DNA of 64,000 nt from Undaria pinnatifida (GCA_012845835.1 JABAKD010000018.1:7123222-7187221); one strand, 5' to 3'. Shown: positions 22,537 through 34,674, counted from the first letter of the stretch. Notes: generated from the sequence alone by a model not told the origin. Program-made: numbers and translations.

Positions 22537-23043
22537 ATGCAAATTCCGTGTTACCAACCACTGGACACAGCGTCCTGTATCATTGACGTTTCGCACACGT
22601 CCCTTCCCGCTGTTCCGCCTCCGTGCAAAAATGCGCGTTCGCCTTTTCGTCAGATAACAGTAGAAGATCCAGTGGAGGTGGTACACGCCCGGAACGTCGC
22701 CATCGCGCAGATTGTCGTCGCGCTTGCGGCGACGTATATTTGCCTCACCCCTTGGTGCGCCATCACTTTCCTTGTCACCGTGATACCGTCGAGCCTCGTG
22801 GCGTGCTGCTGCAAGTTCCGCGCCATCTATTTGATCTGGAGCTTAATCGGCGTCCTCCTGGTTGTGATGAACGTGTTCACGGCCTTTGACGCTAAGGAGA
22901 GTTTGATTTACTATTTTCGCGATCCCAAGATATTGTATGTGGTGCAGGCGATACAGTGCTTCCTTAGCGCGCTTGCCGTGTACTGCGGCTGCAAAACAGT
23001 TTTGGCACTGAGGAACGGAACAGTTCTACTTGATAGAGTATAG
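22537..23043 (+). CDS. Predicted small four-helix membrane protein
   Basis: 168 residues with no break. The first ~45 residues are polar and probably cytosolic (MQIPCYQPLDTASC...). Four hydrophobic segments then follow at about residues 52-68 (AIAQIVVALAATYICL), 74-91 (AITFLVTVIPSSLVACCC), 95-116 (IWSLIGVLLVVMNVFTAF) and 134-157 (AIQCFLSALAVYCGCKTVLAL). The short tail ends NGTVLLDRV. The pattern resembles small tetraspan proteins, but I can name no family. Local GC and codon choice are higher and more regular than in the surrounding repeats. The start is the first ATG in the frame. An upstream exon is possible, since the window lacks introns I can confirm. This is the best non-transposon gene candidate here. 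Confidence 0.6.
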   Translation: MQIPCYQPLDTASCIIDVSHTSLPAVPPPCKNARSPFRQITVEDPVEVVHARNVAIAQIVVALAATYICLTPWCAITFLVTVIPSSLVACCCKFRAIYLIWSLIGVLLVVMNVFTAFDAKESLIYYFRDPKILYVVQAIQCFLSALAVYCGCKTVLALRNGTVLLDRV

Positions 23044-23264
23044 GCAGGCGGACAGGCAAAGGGCCCCGATGCAGGCGTTAAGACATGCCTTGTCCGTAGA
23101 GAACACTGTTCTCGATTCAATACGTAGACGTAACTCTTAGGAAAGCCGTCGGTTGCAACAGCAGCGTCTTTCGTAGTTAGTATCGGCATCAGGCGGCGGT
23201 ATATAGCCATGAGTTTTCCGTCACTTACATCGAGGAACGGAGCTATAATTTCTTCCGAGACCAC

Positions 23265-23530
23265 GCGCGGTAATGGTTGGGTCGGGAAAATGTGATCGGT
23301 TCGGGAACGGATGGGGACGGGAACGGGAATTCCGGGTGTATTTCGTTCACGACGGCAAATTTCCGAACCCTTCCCCACATTGGTCTCTGTTCCCACCGTC
23401 CCCCGGCCCCACTTACGGCATATTGTTCCTGTTCCGCCGTAGGGTGTATTCCCGACTTTTCCCGTCCCGCCGTCCGCCCAGTTGTTCCCATTCCATCCCG
23501 ACGTTTGCACACAGTTGATCCCATCCCGCA
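23265..23530 (+). repeat. GGGAAC-rich dispersed repeat R5, copy 1
   Basis: GGTTGGGTCGGGAAAATGTG through GTGTATTTCGTTCACGACGG to TTGGTCTCTGTTCCCACC aligns with the reverse complement of 25640-25855. It overlaps long frames on both strands that I regard as artefacts of its low complexity. Confidence 0.6.
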
Positions 23531-24919
23531 ACTCACTGTGGTGGCAGATGTTTCAATCCCATTCACCATCGGTTGTATATTTTCCCCATCATGTTGCTAT
23601 GGATGCCACTGGAGTATTCCGTTTTGGATTTTTCAACTTTGGATGCAGCAGCTGCAGCAGTAGTCTATCATATCATTGCATTAAGAATGTAGAGGGGATT
23701 GTTTGCCAGATTATTATTATGTTTTATCCCCCCCCCCCCGCCTTTCTGTAATTGATACCATCGGTCAGTTGTAAGGAGGAGGGGAATTGTTCCACCCTGA
23801 CGTGTTGGTCGTTAGCGACCTCCCCGAGTAATTGGGAGCCAGTATGGTAGAGAAAAATTCGTTTCTCAGGCTGAACAGGTACCAAATTCCTGGGCTGGGG
23901 AAGGCTGTCAGAGAGTTGGAAGCCTTGAAGGCGGAGGGAGATGCCACTGCTGAGGCGGCCGCCGAAACAGTGATAGCTGGCAATGCGTTGTAGGTACACA
24001 AGACCGACCCATTCGATGGCGTCTCCATGTGCTTTTGTCGTTCTGTGTTTCATTGGATCCTTCGGAGGTTGGCGTGTTGATTTTGTGGAAAGAGGTGGTG
24101 GGGGGGGGCTTTTCTTGTCGGCGATACTACTACTGCCCGCAAGCTGCCCGTGACGATTTTTTTCGTCTAACCTTCCTTTGGTCTTTTTCCCCGTGTTTTG
24201 TCTTCTTTTGGGGGAGAAAAGGGGTCGGGTGTTTGAACACCGAACACCATGGTATCGATTCGTTGATGAGGGCACACGGTAATAATAATACCGGTAGATA
24301 CTACTCGCTGCTCTTTTGCGTATACAAAGTGTTTGGGTAAGACTTCTTTGCGTCGAGGAGCAACAATACAAAAATATTGCCCAACACGTGTAAAACTGTT
24401 CCTCTCCTACGTTTACGTGCGTTGCACATATGACATGATATGTTGAACACGCATGCATCTGAAATCTGAAGAGCCATTATATTGTTTGAAAAATATACCT
24501 CGTATGACGATACGATATGTCGTACTCGTAGTCGCAGCTCGATGTTTAAACAACCTAAATACTAACCACCTGAATACTCGAGTGGGATGTTGTGTACAAA
24601 AGCTGCCTGTAGTATAATAATATCATATCATATCAGTAGGTAGTACGTATAGCATAATATCATGACTCGGCAGCACTAACAACCCGAGCACCAGGCCTGG
24701 GCTGGACCTCCGAAGGTCTGCCACCTGTACAAGGAGTACACAGGAGCTTGCGTACAAACCTGGTAGACCCAAGTTGCCCACTCCAAAAGTTTTCTAATTA
24801 CTTGATTTATGCATACTGCCTTCCACAGATACCTGGTTTCGCCCCCCTCAATGCCGGTTGTACAGTTTTTGTGCGCAGAAGGCTGGACGTGTTAATCCTG
24901 TTGACCTTGGCATTAGCAG

Positions 24920-25055
24920 GGGAGTCACCGACCTGTAGTCTATATCCTTCACGAGGGTATACACACCCCTTAAAACGCGCGGTCACAGTACTACACGCAG
25001 CTTGCCAAGCTGAGTTTTGATCAAAATCATGTTTGTTCGATCTCACAGCTGATAA
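24920..25055 (-). repeat. Diverged R1 core
   Basis: GGGGAGTCACCGACCTGTAG, ACACACCCCTTAAAACGCGC, ACACGCAGCTTGCCAAG and GATCTCACAGCTGATAAAG follow the R1 core order in inverse orientation (compare 59450-59800). Confidence 0.55.
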
Positions 25056-25179
25056 AGCGTATTTTTTCGTTTCTTTATACATCATACCAGCACGTACGTA
25101 GATTGCACAACAAGGTGCGGTAACAATTGACAAATAGCACTCGGTATAATTTTCCTCTTTGCAACCGTTGTCTCCAGCC

Positions 25180-25395
25180 CGCGTTCCCGATCGTGTTCTC
25201 AACCATTCCGGACTGCATCTCCCGGCCAAAGCCCGACTACGTTCCCGACCGACTTGCGGACTGTGTTCCCGACCGTTTTCCCGACTATGTTGCCGACCGA
25301 TTCCCGACTGTGTTCCCGACTGATTTCCCGACTATATTCCCGAATGATTTCTCGACCTGTTTCCGACCCGTTCCATTATCCCGTTCCGCCAAGAA
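25180..25395 (+). repeat. TTCCCGACTG short tandem array
   Basis: Units of about 12 bp, such as GTTCCCGACCG and TTCCCGACTG, repeat from the GTTCCCGATCGTG region to GACCCGTTCC. Frames through the array (25254-25859) are translated repeat. Confidence 0.7.
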
Positions 25396-25639
25396 GTAGT
25401 GGACTCCCGTGCCTTCCCGTCAGTCAAATGGCTTCCCACCTTCCCGTCCCATTCCCGTCCTCCGGTAAGCAAACGAGCACCTTTTTCCATACCGTCGCTC
25501 GGGAAGACAAAAAAAAAAAACTCCCCCGGCGGCTGGCTAAACGGTTATCGTCCCGTACCAACCAGTGCCTTCGTTCCCACGTGTACTCTTGTTTTATTCG
25601 AACTCGGCGATTTTACGATTCTGGATTGCATCTCACGGC

Positions 25640-25855
25640 CAAATCCCATTCCCGTCCTCCCATACGGCGGGACGGGAAACGGTCGGGACGAGATTCCTCG
25701 CGTCGGGATGGTAGACGGTGTGAAACAGAGATCACCCAAGGGAAGGGGTCGGGAAATCGCGGTCGGGAACGAAATACAAGCGGCGTTTCCGGTCCCGTCC
25801 CTTCCCGTTATGCTCCCGACCATATGTTCCCGACCCGACCTTACCGCGCATACCC
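25640..25855 (-). repeat. R5 repeat, copy 2, inverted
   Basis: Reverse-complement match to 23265-23530, including the shared TTGTATTTCGTTCCCGACCG on the minus strand. Identity is moderate. Confidence 0.55.
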
Positions 25856-26076
25856 TTAGAATTTATCCCAGGGAGTTATCTACGAGTATGTATTAACAGC
25901 TATCTTCGGTGGCATGACTCAAATACGTGTTTATTGCCGACAAGCGGAATAGAAAGACTTCATTATATTGACGTCGTTGCTGATGATAAACCTATTTACG
26001 ACAGCGAGTTTTCGTTATCTGTCACTTTTAATATTCTCAATTGAGAGCTGTTGGTCGTAGTTTGACACGTGCAGGG

Positions 26077-26505
26077 TGTTGAGAGTATGAACCTTTAATT
26101 CAAATCTGAGTCCATGCGAAGTCTATTCGCAGTCTGTTCGCACGAATAAGATAAGCAGTTGAAACTTGCGTGGAATCTTACGTTGAATCTTCTGTGGAAC
26201 TTAGATGTAAACGTAGATTTGAGTGTGTTAAGGTTGTCCCGTTGTCCCGGTATTCTATCATACTACGGGCATTGTTCCGTGATGATCAAATGTTGATGCA
26301 ACCCACCATGATCACTCTCTCTACTCCTCTTTCTCTCCGTTCTCCCTCTTCTCTCCTATATTTCCTCTTCTCTCTTTGGCCTCAGGCGCCCTTTCCACAC
26401 TACCCTTTTTTTATTTCATCACATTGATATTAACAGACAACTTCGGTAGCACCACTGCATCTCTTTGAATAGAAGACAGAGCCTCCACACAACCATTGTG
26501 TTCAC
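26077..26505 (+). repeat. Family A 5' LTR (chimera)
   Basis: 429 bp, TGTTGAGAG...TGTTCACA. It is collinear with 36648-37057 and, inverted, with 3489-3933. The primer-site-like GGTTATGAGCC follows 12 bp later. Confidence 0.75.
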
Positions 26506-26684
26506 AGGCTATTCGCAGGTTATGAGCCTTTGACCTTCGATATAAGCATCGATCGGCACCAAGCGACATCACATTGAAGTTTGTCGTATCGTACCGTGAG
26601 GTTTGAGAGGAAAACTTCAATAATAAGCCGACTACAGCATCAGTATCAGCATCAGCGATCAGCATCATCAGCATTAGCATCACG

Positions 26685-27203
26685 ATGGGAGAGTCCACGA
26701 AAGCAGGTGATGCGGTAGACAAGCTCGTTAAAGCTCTCAACAGAAAAATTTATAGGCTCAAGTTCGACGTATGAAATCGCACGGCTCAGTCCGTGATAAG
26801 TATGCGTCATACCGGGATCTCTGATATGCTGGAAGAGCATCCTCGCCCCGAGCCCAAACTTATTAGTCCTCGTCCAATCTTTAATAAGAAGTAGGCCTTC
26901 ATGAGCTGTAACTCGCAGCCAGGCCGCGGACGAAACGGACACTCAGTCCGGGGAAACATTCCCGGCTGAAACAGCAGAAAATGTACAGCCGGACGCAGGG
27001 AGTACTCCCGTGGACACGGTGCGTCTGCTACCATCATCTTCAGGATATTCTTCACTCCCAGCCGCAACATCAGTTGTATGGGCCATGGATGACAACATCT
27101 CGGATTTGGAGGACATCAGGAACTGGCACCGCGACAACCGTCTTCTGTTCGACTTCTTGTTCCTGAGAATATCGGGAGCTGTGGCCAGCTTTCTTCTGTT
27201 TTT
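26685..27203 (+). pseudogene. Family A gag part of the chimera
   Basis: ATG at 26685 opens MGESTKAGDAVDKLVKALNR, but a stop interrupts early (after FDV). Similarity resumes in other frames, for example 27010-27200 (DTVRLLPSSSGYSSLPAATS). It ends at the A/B junction inside LLFDFLFL...ASFLL. Confidence 0.7.
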
Positions 27204-27204
27204 G

Positions 27205-28373
27205 TCTCTCAAGGTTTGACGCATGCCCACATCAGGAGCGCACGAGTCGCGTGGGTACGTCTGACAGAACGCATGCCTGGCACTGATCTGTTTGACAACG
27301 GGTTGCCAGTCAGTCTCCGAGAGGTGCTTGGAAAATGCTTCGCGATTGGTTTCTGCTGAGATAAATTGCTACGCAGGTCAACTGGTTCGATGTTTTTGAC
27401 GCTGTAAAGATGTAAAAGGGTGAAGAGCCCATGAAATTCTTTATCCGTGAAGACAATATAGTTAGTACTCTTGCTTCGCTTTGTGTGCCGAAATCCGAAG
27501 GCGACGTGAACCGAAAATTGGCAAGGGGTTTATAGTATGACTACGAAATTGAGCAATGCACACTTTTATATCGAGATGAGATAACGCGATCAGAGAATGA
27601 GAATATAGTTTGACAGAGGCATCTGAGACTTCCCGTATTAAAGGGGAAGAACGTAGGAGAAGTGCTGCAGTCGCCCGAGGTGGCAGTGGAGGTAGTCGTG
27701 GGGGTAGCCGTGGTGGTGGTCGCCGATACAACCGTGACAATGGTAGGTCGCAGAACAAGTGGTAGGCGAATGCGTGAACTAGCCAAAGTAGCAAACGTAG
27801 CAGCAATCCCCCCGCCGCGAAGCGAACAACCCCCATACAGAGTACAATAAGGTAAAGGGCACGTGTACCCGTTGCTTGGAACACGGGCACGTGTGGTACC
27901 GGTGCAAGGCTCGAGTCACCCCGGCTTCGGAGAGGACGTCTGACGGGCGTGCACAGGGACAGAACAAAAGCGGTGCTTGCTGTCTTGCGAATGCCATGCT
28001 TAGTGGTAGTGATGACTCGTGTTCTGTGGAACGTAAGGATATTTTGACGGAGAGTTTCGCAGGGAAATGGATAGCAGACAGTGGCCCCTCATTCCACGTG
28101 ACTCTTTCAGCTGATCCGTTAAATGACGTACCCTTGTGCAACGACAAGGTTGGGATCGGCGGCAACCACCTGATCGACGTTATTGGTTATGGCACGCTCA
28201 CTGTAGTCTTCCCCGCAAACCTGGCTGTTATTCTGTTGGATGTGGGTTACGTGTGGGATATGACGCTCAACTTGTTTTCGCTGATGGCCGCGCATAAGCA
28301 TGGAGTAGGTTTCATGACCGAGGAGGAGGGCTTGTGCATTTATCTTTTCGATAGGAGGTTGGTTCGAGGGTGA
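27205..28373 (+). pseudogene. Family B gag and protease part of the chimera
   Basis: It aligns to family B Gag-Pol from residue ~149 to ~540. The CX2CX4HX4C knuckle is nearly intact around 27865-27905 (CTRCLEHGHVWYRC). The protease signature reads IADSGPS, with the expected alanine replaced. The frame 27876-28373 (165 residues) is the largest uninterrupted piece. A stop near 27530 and several shifts upstream disable it. Confidence 0.75.
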
Positions 28374-28439
28374 TGGATCTAGTTACTTTAACCTCGGTTA
28401 CATAATAGAGCTAAACAACGGCTATGTGCCGTTTCCCCT

Positions 28440-30825
28440 CTTGACCCCAGCCTCCGCTGAGAACCGTGCGGAAATTGATTGCGATTTTCCCCTGGCGTTT
28501 CCCCTGCTTAATCCCGGTAGCGCCACTTCTACTGAGACTGCTGTAGACATCAACGTTGAAGATTGAGTGCATGATCATTTTTACGAACTACTGTTGACAA
28601 AGACTGCCAAATCACTCGGTGTAGAACTGTTAGGGACGCTAAGACCCTACCCTGGCTGTTCTATGGCCGGCGAAAGGTTACCGCAAGCCTATCCCCAGCA
28701 GTAATATTTCGCGTGCTTCAGATAAATTGGGATGGATCTCGTTGACCTGAGTGGCCCTAAGAACCCCTTCTGTATTGGGTAAAATGTATAGCATACTAGG
28801 GAAGGATGGTTTATCTCGCTGCGCGTGTGTATACTTCCTCAAGTACAAATCCGATGTAGCAGACGCCTTAAGGAAGGTTTTGGCTGATGTACGCGCCGGC
28901 TGTGTCCCCTCGAAGGTTGAAATTGTAAGGTCTGATAACGGGGGAGAATTCTATGGTGGAATTCTCTGGTGGGAACTTTGAAGAGGTGTTCAAACAGCAT
29001 TGCATCAGGCAGGAATTCACGAACGCTAACAACCCAGAACAGAATGGTGTTGTGGAGAGAGCGCTAGGCATCATTCAGAACGCAGCACTTGCTGCGTGCA
29101 CCCAGGCTCCTGAAATCTGCCCGCTCGTTGAACTACCGCCAACCGAGTCACTGTGGGCAAAAGCGGTGCGTTGGCCAGGTGAAACCCTGAACCACACCGC
29201 AACCACTGTCATCCCCGGTAACAAGTCTCCGGATGAGAGTTGGCATGGCGCTGCCGCACCTGCCCCACCACACCCGTTCCTTCACCCAGCGTACTGCCGT
29301 TGGAACCGCCCGTCCAGGTCGTCAACTCGGACCGAGAGCTGTTTTTTTTCTTGCAGCGGGCATCGCCGCGCCAGTGATTCTTTGCAAGTGCTCACGCGGG
29401 CAAATAAGGTGGTGGATACTCGAGACGTGAAGTGGCAGGCGACGCTTGAAGTGGAAGCGCCGTCATTCCAGCTGCCGGAGGTTCCGGAGCAGGGAGGAAC
29501 GCAGCGGTTGAAGGACGCGCCAGAGCCGGGAGGGGCGGACAATTTTTCCTCCGACCCGACGACTCCACTGCAGAGACTGGGGAGGGGAACTCCTCACCAA
29601 CTCCGTGTGGTGTCTCCCATGACGCAAGCGGTGATGTTTTACGAGCCGAAGATGTGGAGTCGAACGATACATCAACGACCAGCAGCGAATCGTCCGACAG
29701 CGATTCTTCCTCTCGGGATGGGAGTGACGCGTCAACCTCTGGCAGTGGAGCCCTGAGCGACACACATTCCTCTGACAGTGGACCTCTGAGCGACACGTCA
29801 ACCTCAGACCCTAGAGCTCTGAGCGACGCGTCAGCCCCTGACAGTCGAACTCAGGCCCCGACGGCGGTCCGGACTAATGCACGCCAACTTGCAGCACATA
29901 TGTTAGGACCGGGTGATGGTGAACCAAGAAATCCGGGAGGAACGTACGAGGGCGCAGACCAGGGCGCTCAACCGGGAATTAGCAGCGGGCTGATCAGTGC
30001 AATCGGACCCTGTGAAGGAAGCCGCGTTTTCCAGATGCTACTGGCTGCGACTGAGACGGGGAGCGAGCAGACGAAGTTACCAGATTGCCTTGTCAAAGAG
30101 GCGGAATCAGAACCGACGTCATATACTGCCGAGCGTCCGTCAAAACATTCGGAAGTTTGGATGGACGCGATGAGATCGGTGTTTGATGGTCTCGAAGCTG
30201 TCAGAATCTTTGTTGAGGTTTCTGAACTACCTGCAGATAGAAATGTCGTGGAGTCAAAGTGGCTGTTAAAGGGGACGGGCGACGCGCACGGAATGATAGA
30301 TAGAGCTAAGGCCCGGTTGATAGCTAAGGGCTATACCCAGGTAGAGGAAGTTGACCACTTCGAACTGTTTGCCCCTACCGCCTCGACCATGTCTAACCGA
30401 CTCATTGCAGCAATGTCATGCAAGCTTGATTGGGACTTGAGACAGCTAGACGTTGGCCAAGTCTTCATTGAGGCAGAGTTGGTTACCGAGATTTCCATGA
30501 GACTTCTCCCTGGGTGTGGAGATATGTCGGGTAAGGTAGTCCTACTTAACAAAACCCCTAAACGGGCTGAACCAGAGTGGACGATCATGGTACATGTTTC
30601 TGTCGTCAGCCTTGGTAGGGCTTGGGTTTGCGCGGTGCCTGACAGACCTGTGCGTGTTTCGACTGATGTCGAATGCCGCAGCTGTAGCGATTCTGGTGGT
30701 CCGTGTGGACGACATCAAGATCGCCGCAATCAAAGAGGTAACTGATGCGATAGTGGCTGACTCAACACGAGATTTCCATCTTACGGTTGTGAACTCCTTA
30801 ACATGGTTGTATATCTGGCAATGAG
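28440..30825 (+). pseudogene. Family B integrase and RT part of the chimera
   Basis: 28751-28981 and 28953-29756 match the integrase core (VRSDNGGEF, then EQNGVVERALG, giving the second Asp and the Glu of the DDE triad). 29654-30745 matches the linker and the start of RT (RAKARLIAKGYTQVEEVDHF; QLDVGQVFI where B has HLDVDQAFI). A shift after VVLLNK separates the HVDD-like motif (VVRVDDIKIAAIKE at about 30695-30735). The end at about 30825 lies shortly after this motif, so RNase H is missing. Confidence 0.75.
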
Positions 30826-33565
30826 GCGTTTCGGCCTCATTATTACGAGGTGTGGGGGAATATGTAGCCTCATTTCCGTTTGTTTTAATAGCCGCATCTT
30901 CGATCCTCTTTCAAATTCTGGATATGCTTTTTTTGTACTTCCTTTGATTGCCATATGATCTGCATCTGCCACTATTCAGGGTGTCCTAATGTATTGGAGT
31001 GCTCTCCGTAGAAGGATAGTTTTAGATTCGACGTGAAACCATGCCATGGTTGAGGTGAAACCACGTAGTATTAGATATCACACTCACGCCACGTTCATCA
31101 TAGATGGGTGATAATGTAGGTGACGATGATGGGGCAGGAAGCCTCTCACCTCACTACCGTGGCTTGCCTTGTTCTGTCTGTCTTTTTAGATATTTCTATT
31201 TAGAGAACTAACGTATAAGCTTTGAGCCTAGCCAGTGAGCCTATGGAGAGACAACAGAGACACCGGAACCCATGAGGGCACGCTTCCCAACACCGACCAA
31301 CCACGCATCCCCTCGTCAGAGTACCATCACAACAGTCGCTTTTAGCTGCAAGACTTGAAACGTATGCATTATTATGGGGCTGTTACGTACGTGCGCTGAC
31401 TCCCGGTTTCATCTTATTTCTTGTTGTGGATGTATGACTTGCTTCAGCTATTCTATTGGGTATACGTGTACCACTTTTGGTTTGTTTAAGTTTTTTTTTC
31501 TGAGGTATTCTTCCACTCACTCCAGACTGACTGGAGCCCGACCTGTGACCGCTGGCTTGATTATGATAGTTAGTGTGAGAACAGGAGCATCAACAAGGTA
31601 GCCATGAGCGTCTTCTTCTGTGGAGAGGGGGGTGCTTGCTTTAACGGGATCTTGTAGTGAGTGTGATGAGGGCGATCGACTGAAAAAAACTGCAGTTAGT
31701 TGACGTCACGCCAGCGATTGGTGCTGTTATGTTTCGTTGTTATATCTGGGGGTGCCCTTTTGTCGAGACCGCGAAGTTAATGTTGACGTGACAAGTAAAT
31801 CGGCGTCGTGGTGGTGTTGTTGGCGTTCCGGTCCGGTGATAATATGCGACCCTTCTTCCCGATGGCTTCTCGTTTGCCCCTGAGGTTGCATCCCGTGGAG
31901 GTTTTAGTCTCATTCGGTGGGATATGTATTCTTACCCGGTGGCATATGATTGATGGTGCTTTCTCATTGCGGACGAGCGGCTGAGTGTAACCTTCGCTAC
32001 TAATGTAGTCGCTCCAATGCAGTAGTAATTGGTGACTGTTCTGTGAGCGGTTGAATGCCATCCTTTTCGTACGTAATCAAGTTCTGGCACGAAATATTTT
32101 CATCTCTGCTAGCTCTTTGTTAGTAGTTTTGTGATGGGTGTTGAAGTACTATCCCGTTTGGGACATCAAAGGCATTGTCGATGTTTTTGGATAGGTTTTT
32201 TCGTGGATGCATTTTCCGTAAAACGAGGTAAATGACAAACCGCGGTTTAGTGGCATTGGAAATGTGCTTGTCTCCGTGGGGGTTCTGGGTCAGACATTGA
32301 AATGAAGACGACCTGCAGTCCTGGGGAAAACTTCACGTTTAGACCAGCGAACCCAAGCTGGTTGTGACCGAGTCGGGATTCCTTGGAGCAGGCATAAGGT
32401 AGTCTTTGGATTGGTTAACCGTCCCAGGCTGGCTGCGATCGAGTCGGGTTTCCTGTGAGCAGGCACAAGGTAGTCGCTGGGTTGGTCAACCAAGCCAGAC
32501 GTTTGTGCGTTTTCCCGGTGTGTGGGGACCCGTTGTCAGTGATCCTTAGGTACACGTGGGTCAGGCGAGCTAAGTGTCAATGGCGTTTGGGGGGCAGTAC
32601 TAGAGTATAATGACCTTCTCCCTCGTGTACCCCAACGCTCTGCTGTGATGGTGTTTGCCCAAGCCGGAACCAGTGAGCTTGAAGGATGATTGTGTGATGG
32701 TTGTATGATAGTTGTATGGCGATTGCAGCATCGGCCACAGGAGTTACAGTAGTATGATAGCACGGGTTGCTGAGGTTGGATATACGCTCGCAGTGCGACG
32801 TATATAGATTTACGGCACTCGCCGCAGCATTTTTACACTTGTGCCGCTGCGCCCCTTTCTTAATGTGGTTGGTATCACCGTACTTCTTGCTTTTTTCATC
32901 GCTAGTCTATATATACCTGGCTCCCATCAAAAGGCTACTAGGAGTGTAAATTGAGTTCTCCTCAAAGTGACATGGATCACCGAAGCAGCTGATGTCCGCA
33001 TCGTTCAGTCATACACGGGCGGCCCTCCCTTGATGAGTATGCTGGTTCATCCGCGCTGTTGATCTGTTAGGCCCTCAACTCCGTGGACGTGTATGGCCTC
33101 CACCACCTTCCTACCAACTGCTTGCGTCGTTGCCTTGTTTGTGGCGGAGATGTTGAAGGCGATACCTTCGTAAACGCGTAAAAACCGCCCTCGATCTCGA
33201 AGACAAGTTACCAATTTCCACGATCGGTCGATGCCCTCTCGTGCCCATCCCTCTGATGCACTACCGGACGATCCAACTCACTTTAAATCGAAAGCTCCAG
33301 ATAAACTCCTGCGTAGCAGAAAATATTCTTGCGAACAAAAAATAGTTATTTAGGCATGCACACGAATAAAGTATGAACATATTAGCTTACAACACACCAT
33401 TACCAAGTAGACCACGAATACGTAATCTACGAGAACAGTGTGATTACCCTATCTATCTACTTGCCATGCGATAATGTGTAGCGCGGGTGTCGAATATAGA
33501 AAAGGATGAAGGATAATATGAAGTCTGAATACGCATTTAGTGCAAACGTTAGGGCTGTGAGTTGG
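30826..33565. other. No recognised gene
   Basis: Frames are short and without motifs. I see a small direct duplication near 32340-32490 (GACCGAGTCGGGATTCCTTG / GATCGAGTCGGGTTTCCTGT, each next to GGCA(T/C)AAGGTAGTC), with a period of about 83 bp. Nothing else could be assigned. Confidence 0.5.
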
Positions 33566-33569
33566 CTGG

Positions 33570-33845
33570 ATGTCCCGCCTAGATATTCGTTGTCTGGCTC
33601 TAGCTGACTTTAGTCGACTCGGTACTTGGATGGCTACCGCCGTCCAGCTAGTAGACTATAGTCGGCGAGCGAAGCGAGACCGCCCCCCCCCCCCCCAATC
33701 CCCCCCCCCTGGCCGAGGGGGGCCCGCGTTGGAGTCGCCCCCGGAGAGCCCGCCAGAGTCACCGCCGGAGAATCCCGCTGAAGGCGCAAAAAATACGCTA
33801 TTTGGCTTTATTTTGTACGCAAAAAAGTATGACAGAACGGCTTAG
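33570..33845 (+). CDS. Hypothetical 91-residue frame with PPES repeats
   Basis: Read from 33570, the frame crosses a C-rich tract (about 33680-33710) and then encodes PPESPPESPPENPAEG. The repeat comes from a GCCGCCGGAGA-type unit. It is probably chance coding of simple DNA. No family was recognised. Confidence 0.15.
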   Translation: MSRLDIRCLALADFSRLGTWMATAVQLVDYSRRAKRDRPPPPQSPPPGRGGPALESPPESPPESPPENPAEGAKNTLFGFILYAKKYDRTA

Positions 33846-34112
33846 ATTAGCACTGGTTTATGTATGTATAAGAAACAGACGGAGAAAAAAAACCGTCTTA
33901 TTGGTCTGTTCAGGCTAATGGAGGCATACCTGGTTGCTTGATGTGCCACAGTAATGGATACGCCGGCCTGGGTTGGGGATCCTTCATCGTCGTCGTACCT
34001 GTACATACTCGTACTGTAGGGTAATAACAACCATTGTAGTTGTTCTCACTTCAATTGAGCTCCAAGATCGGGTGCGTGGTCTCTGGAGGAACTGGTTCCT
34101 TAAACGTTGGAG

Positions 34113-34674
34113 TGGAAGAACACCCCAGGAAACAATCAGACAGAACCAACACCACAGGTACACAAGGGAATAAAACCGAAGTCAGAAATCAGATTTTCGC
34201 GTGCATACCTACCACCCACCGTCCTTATGCCAGTATCTTCCTCCTCTTCTTCGTGTTTTGGTCCATGAAACAGTAGTACTTGGTATCTTCGTTCTGTGTT
34301 GTGCGTGCAACGGGTATGTATCTGTTCCTGGCATGTGTGTTGTTCTTCTTGAGGCCTTTCCTTCCCGATCTTCTTGCATCACATCATGGCATGTGGAAGA
34401 ACACCCCTGGAAACAATCAGACAGAACCAATACCACAGGTACACAAGGGAATAAAACCGAAGTCAGAAATCAGATTTTCGCGTGCATACCTACCACCCAC
34501 CGTCCTTATGCCAGAATCTTCCTCCTCTTCTTCGTGTTTTGGTCCATGAAACAGTAGTCCTTGGTATCTTCGTTCTGTGTTGTCCGTGCAACGGGTATGT
34601 ATCTGTTCCTCGCATGTATGTTGTTCTTCTTGAGGCCTTTCCTTTTCGATCTTCTTGCATCACATCATGGCATT
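34113..34674. repeat. Tandem duplication, 281 bp x 2
   Basis: TGGAAGAACACCCCAGGAAA at 34113 recurs at 34394, and the two copies differ at only a handful of positions. A third start (CTGCAGAACACC) at about 34675 is lost quickly. The period is not a multiple of 3, so the long frames through it (34201-34557, 34482-34799) are unlikely to be coding. Confidence 0.85.

Larger units (their letters stand above)
26077..30825 (+). mobile_element. Chimeric copia retroelement: family A LTR and gag start joined to family B gag-pol
   Basis: Up to about 27200 the sequence is family A (LTR, leader, gag with MGESTK start and DNISDLEDIRNWHRDNRLLF). From about 27205 it becomes family B: TCTCAAGGTTTGACGCATGC aligns with the family B Gag at residue 149 and onward, and stays collinear with B through zinc knuckle, protease, integrase and RT until about 30825, where similarity stops in the RT C-terminal part. 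Many stops and shifts are present. No 3' LTR is seen. Family B itself has a different LTR and a different Gag N-terminus (47479-53274), so this is a true hybrid rather than a B element with an old LTR. Confidence 0.8.

Noticed and set aside
22911-23531. 206-residue minus frame opposite the membrane-protein gene
   Set aside because: Half is the GGGAAC repeat and half is the antisense of the better-supported 22537-23043 frame.
23724-24458. 244-residue minus frame
   Set aside because: It has no internal motif, crosses a C tract, and starts in AT-rich DNA. I could not separate it from chance.
25180-25395. CRISPR-like array
   Set aside because: Units are about 12 bp with no spacers, and the window is eukaryotic. 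It is a simple tandem array.
25254-25896. Two long plus-strand frames (201 and 165 residues)
   Set aside because: They are translations of the TTCCCGACTG array and the R5 repeat, overlapping in different frames.
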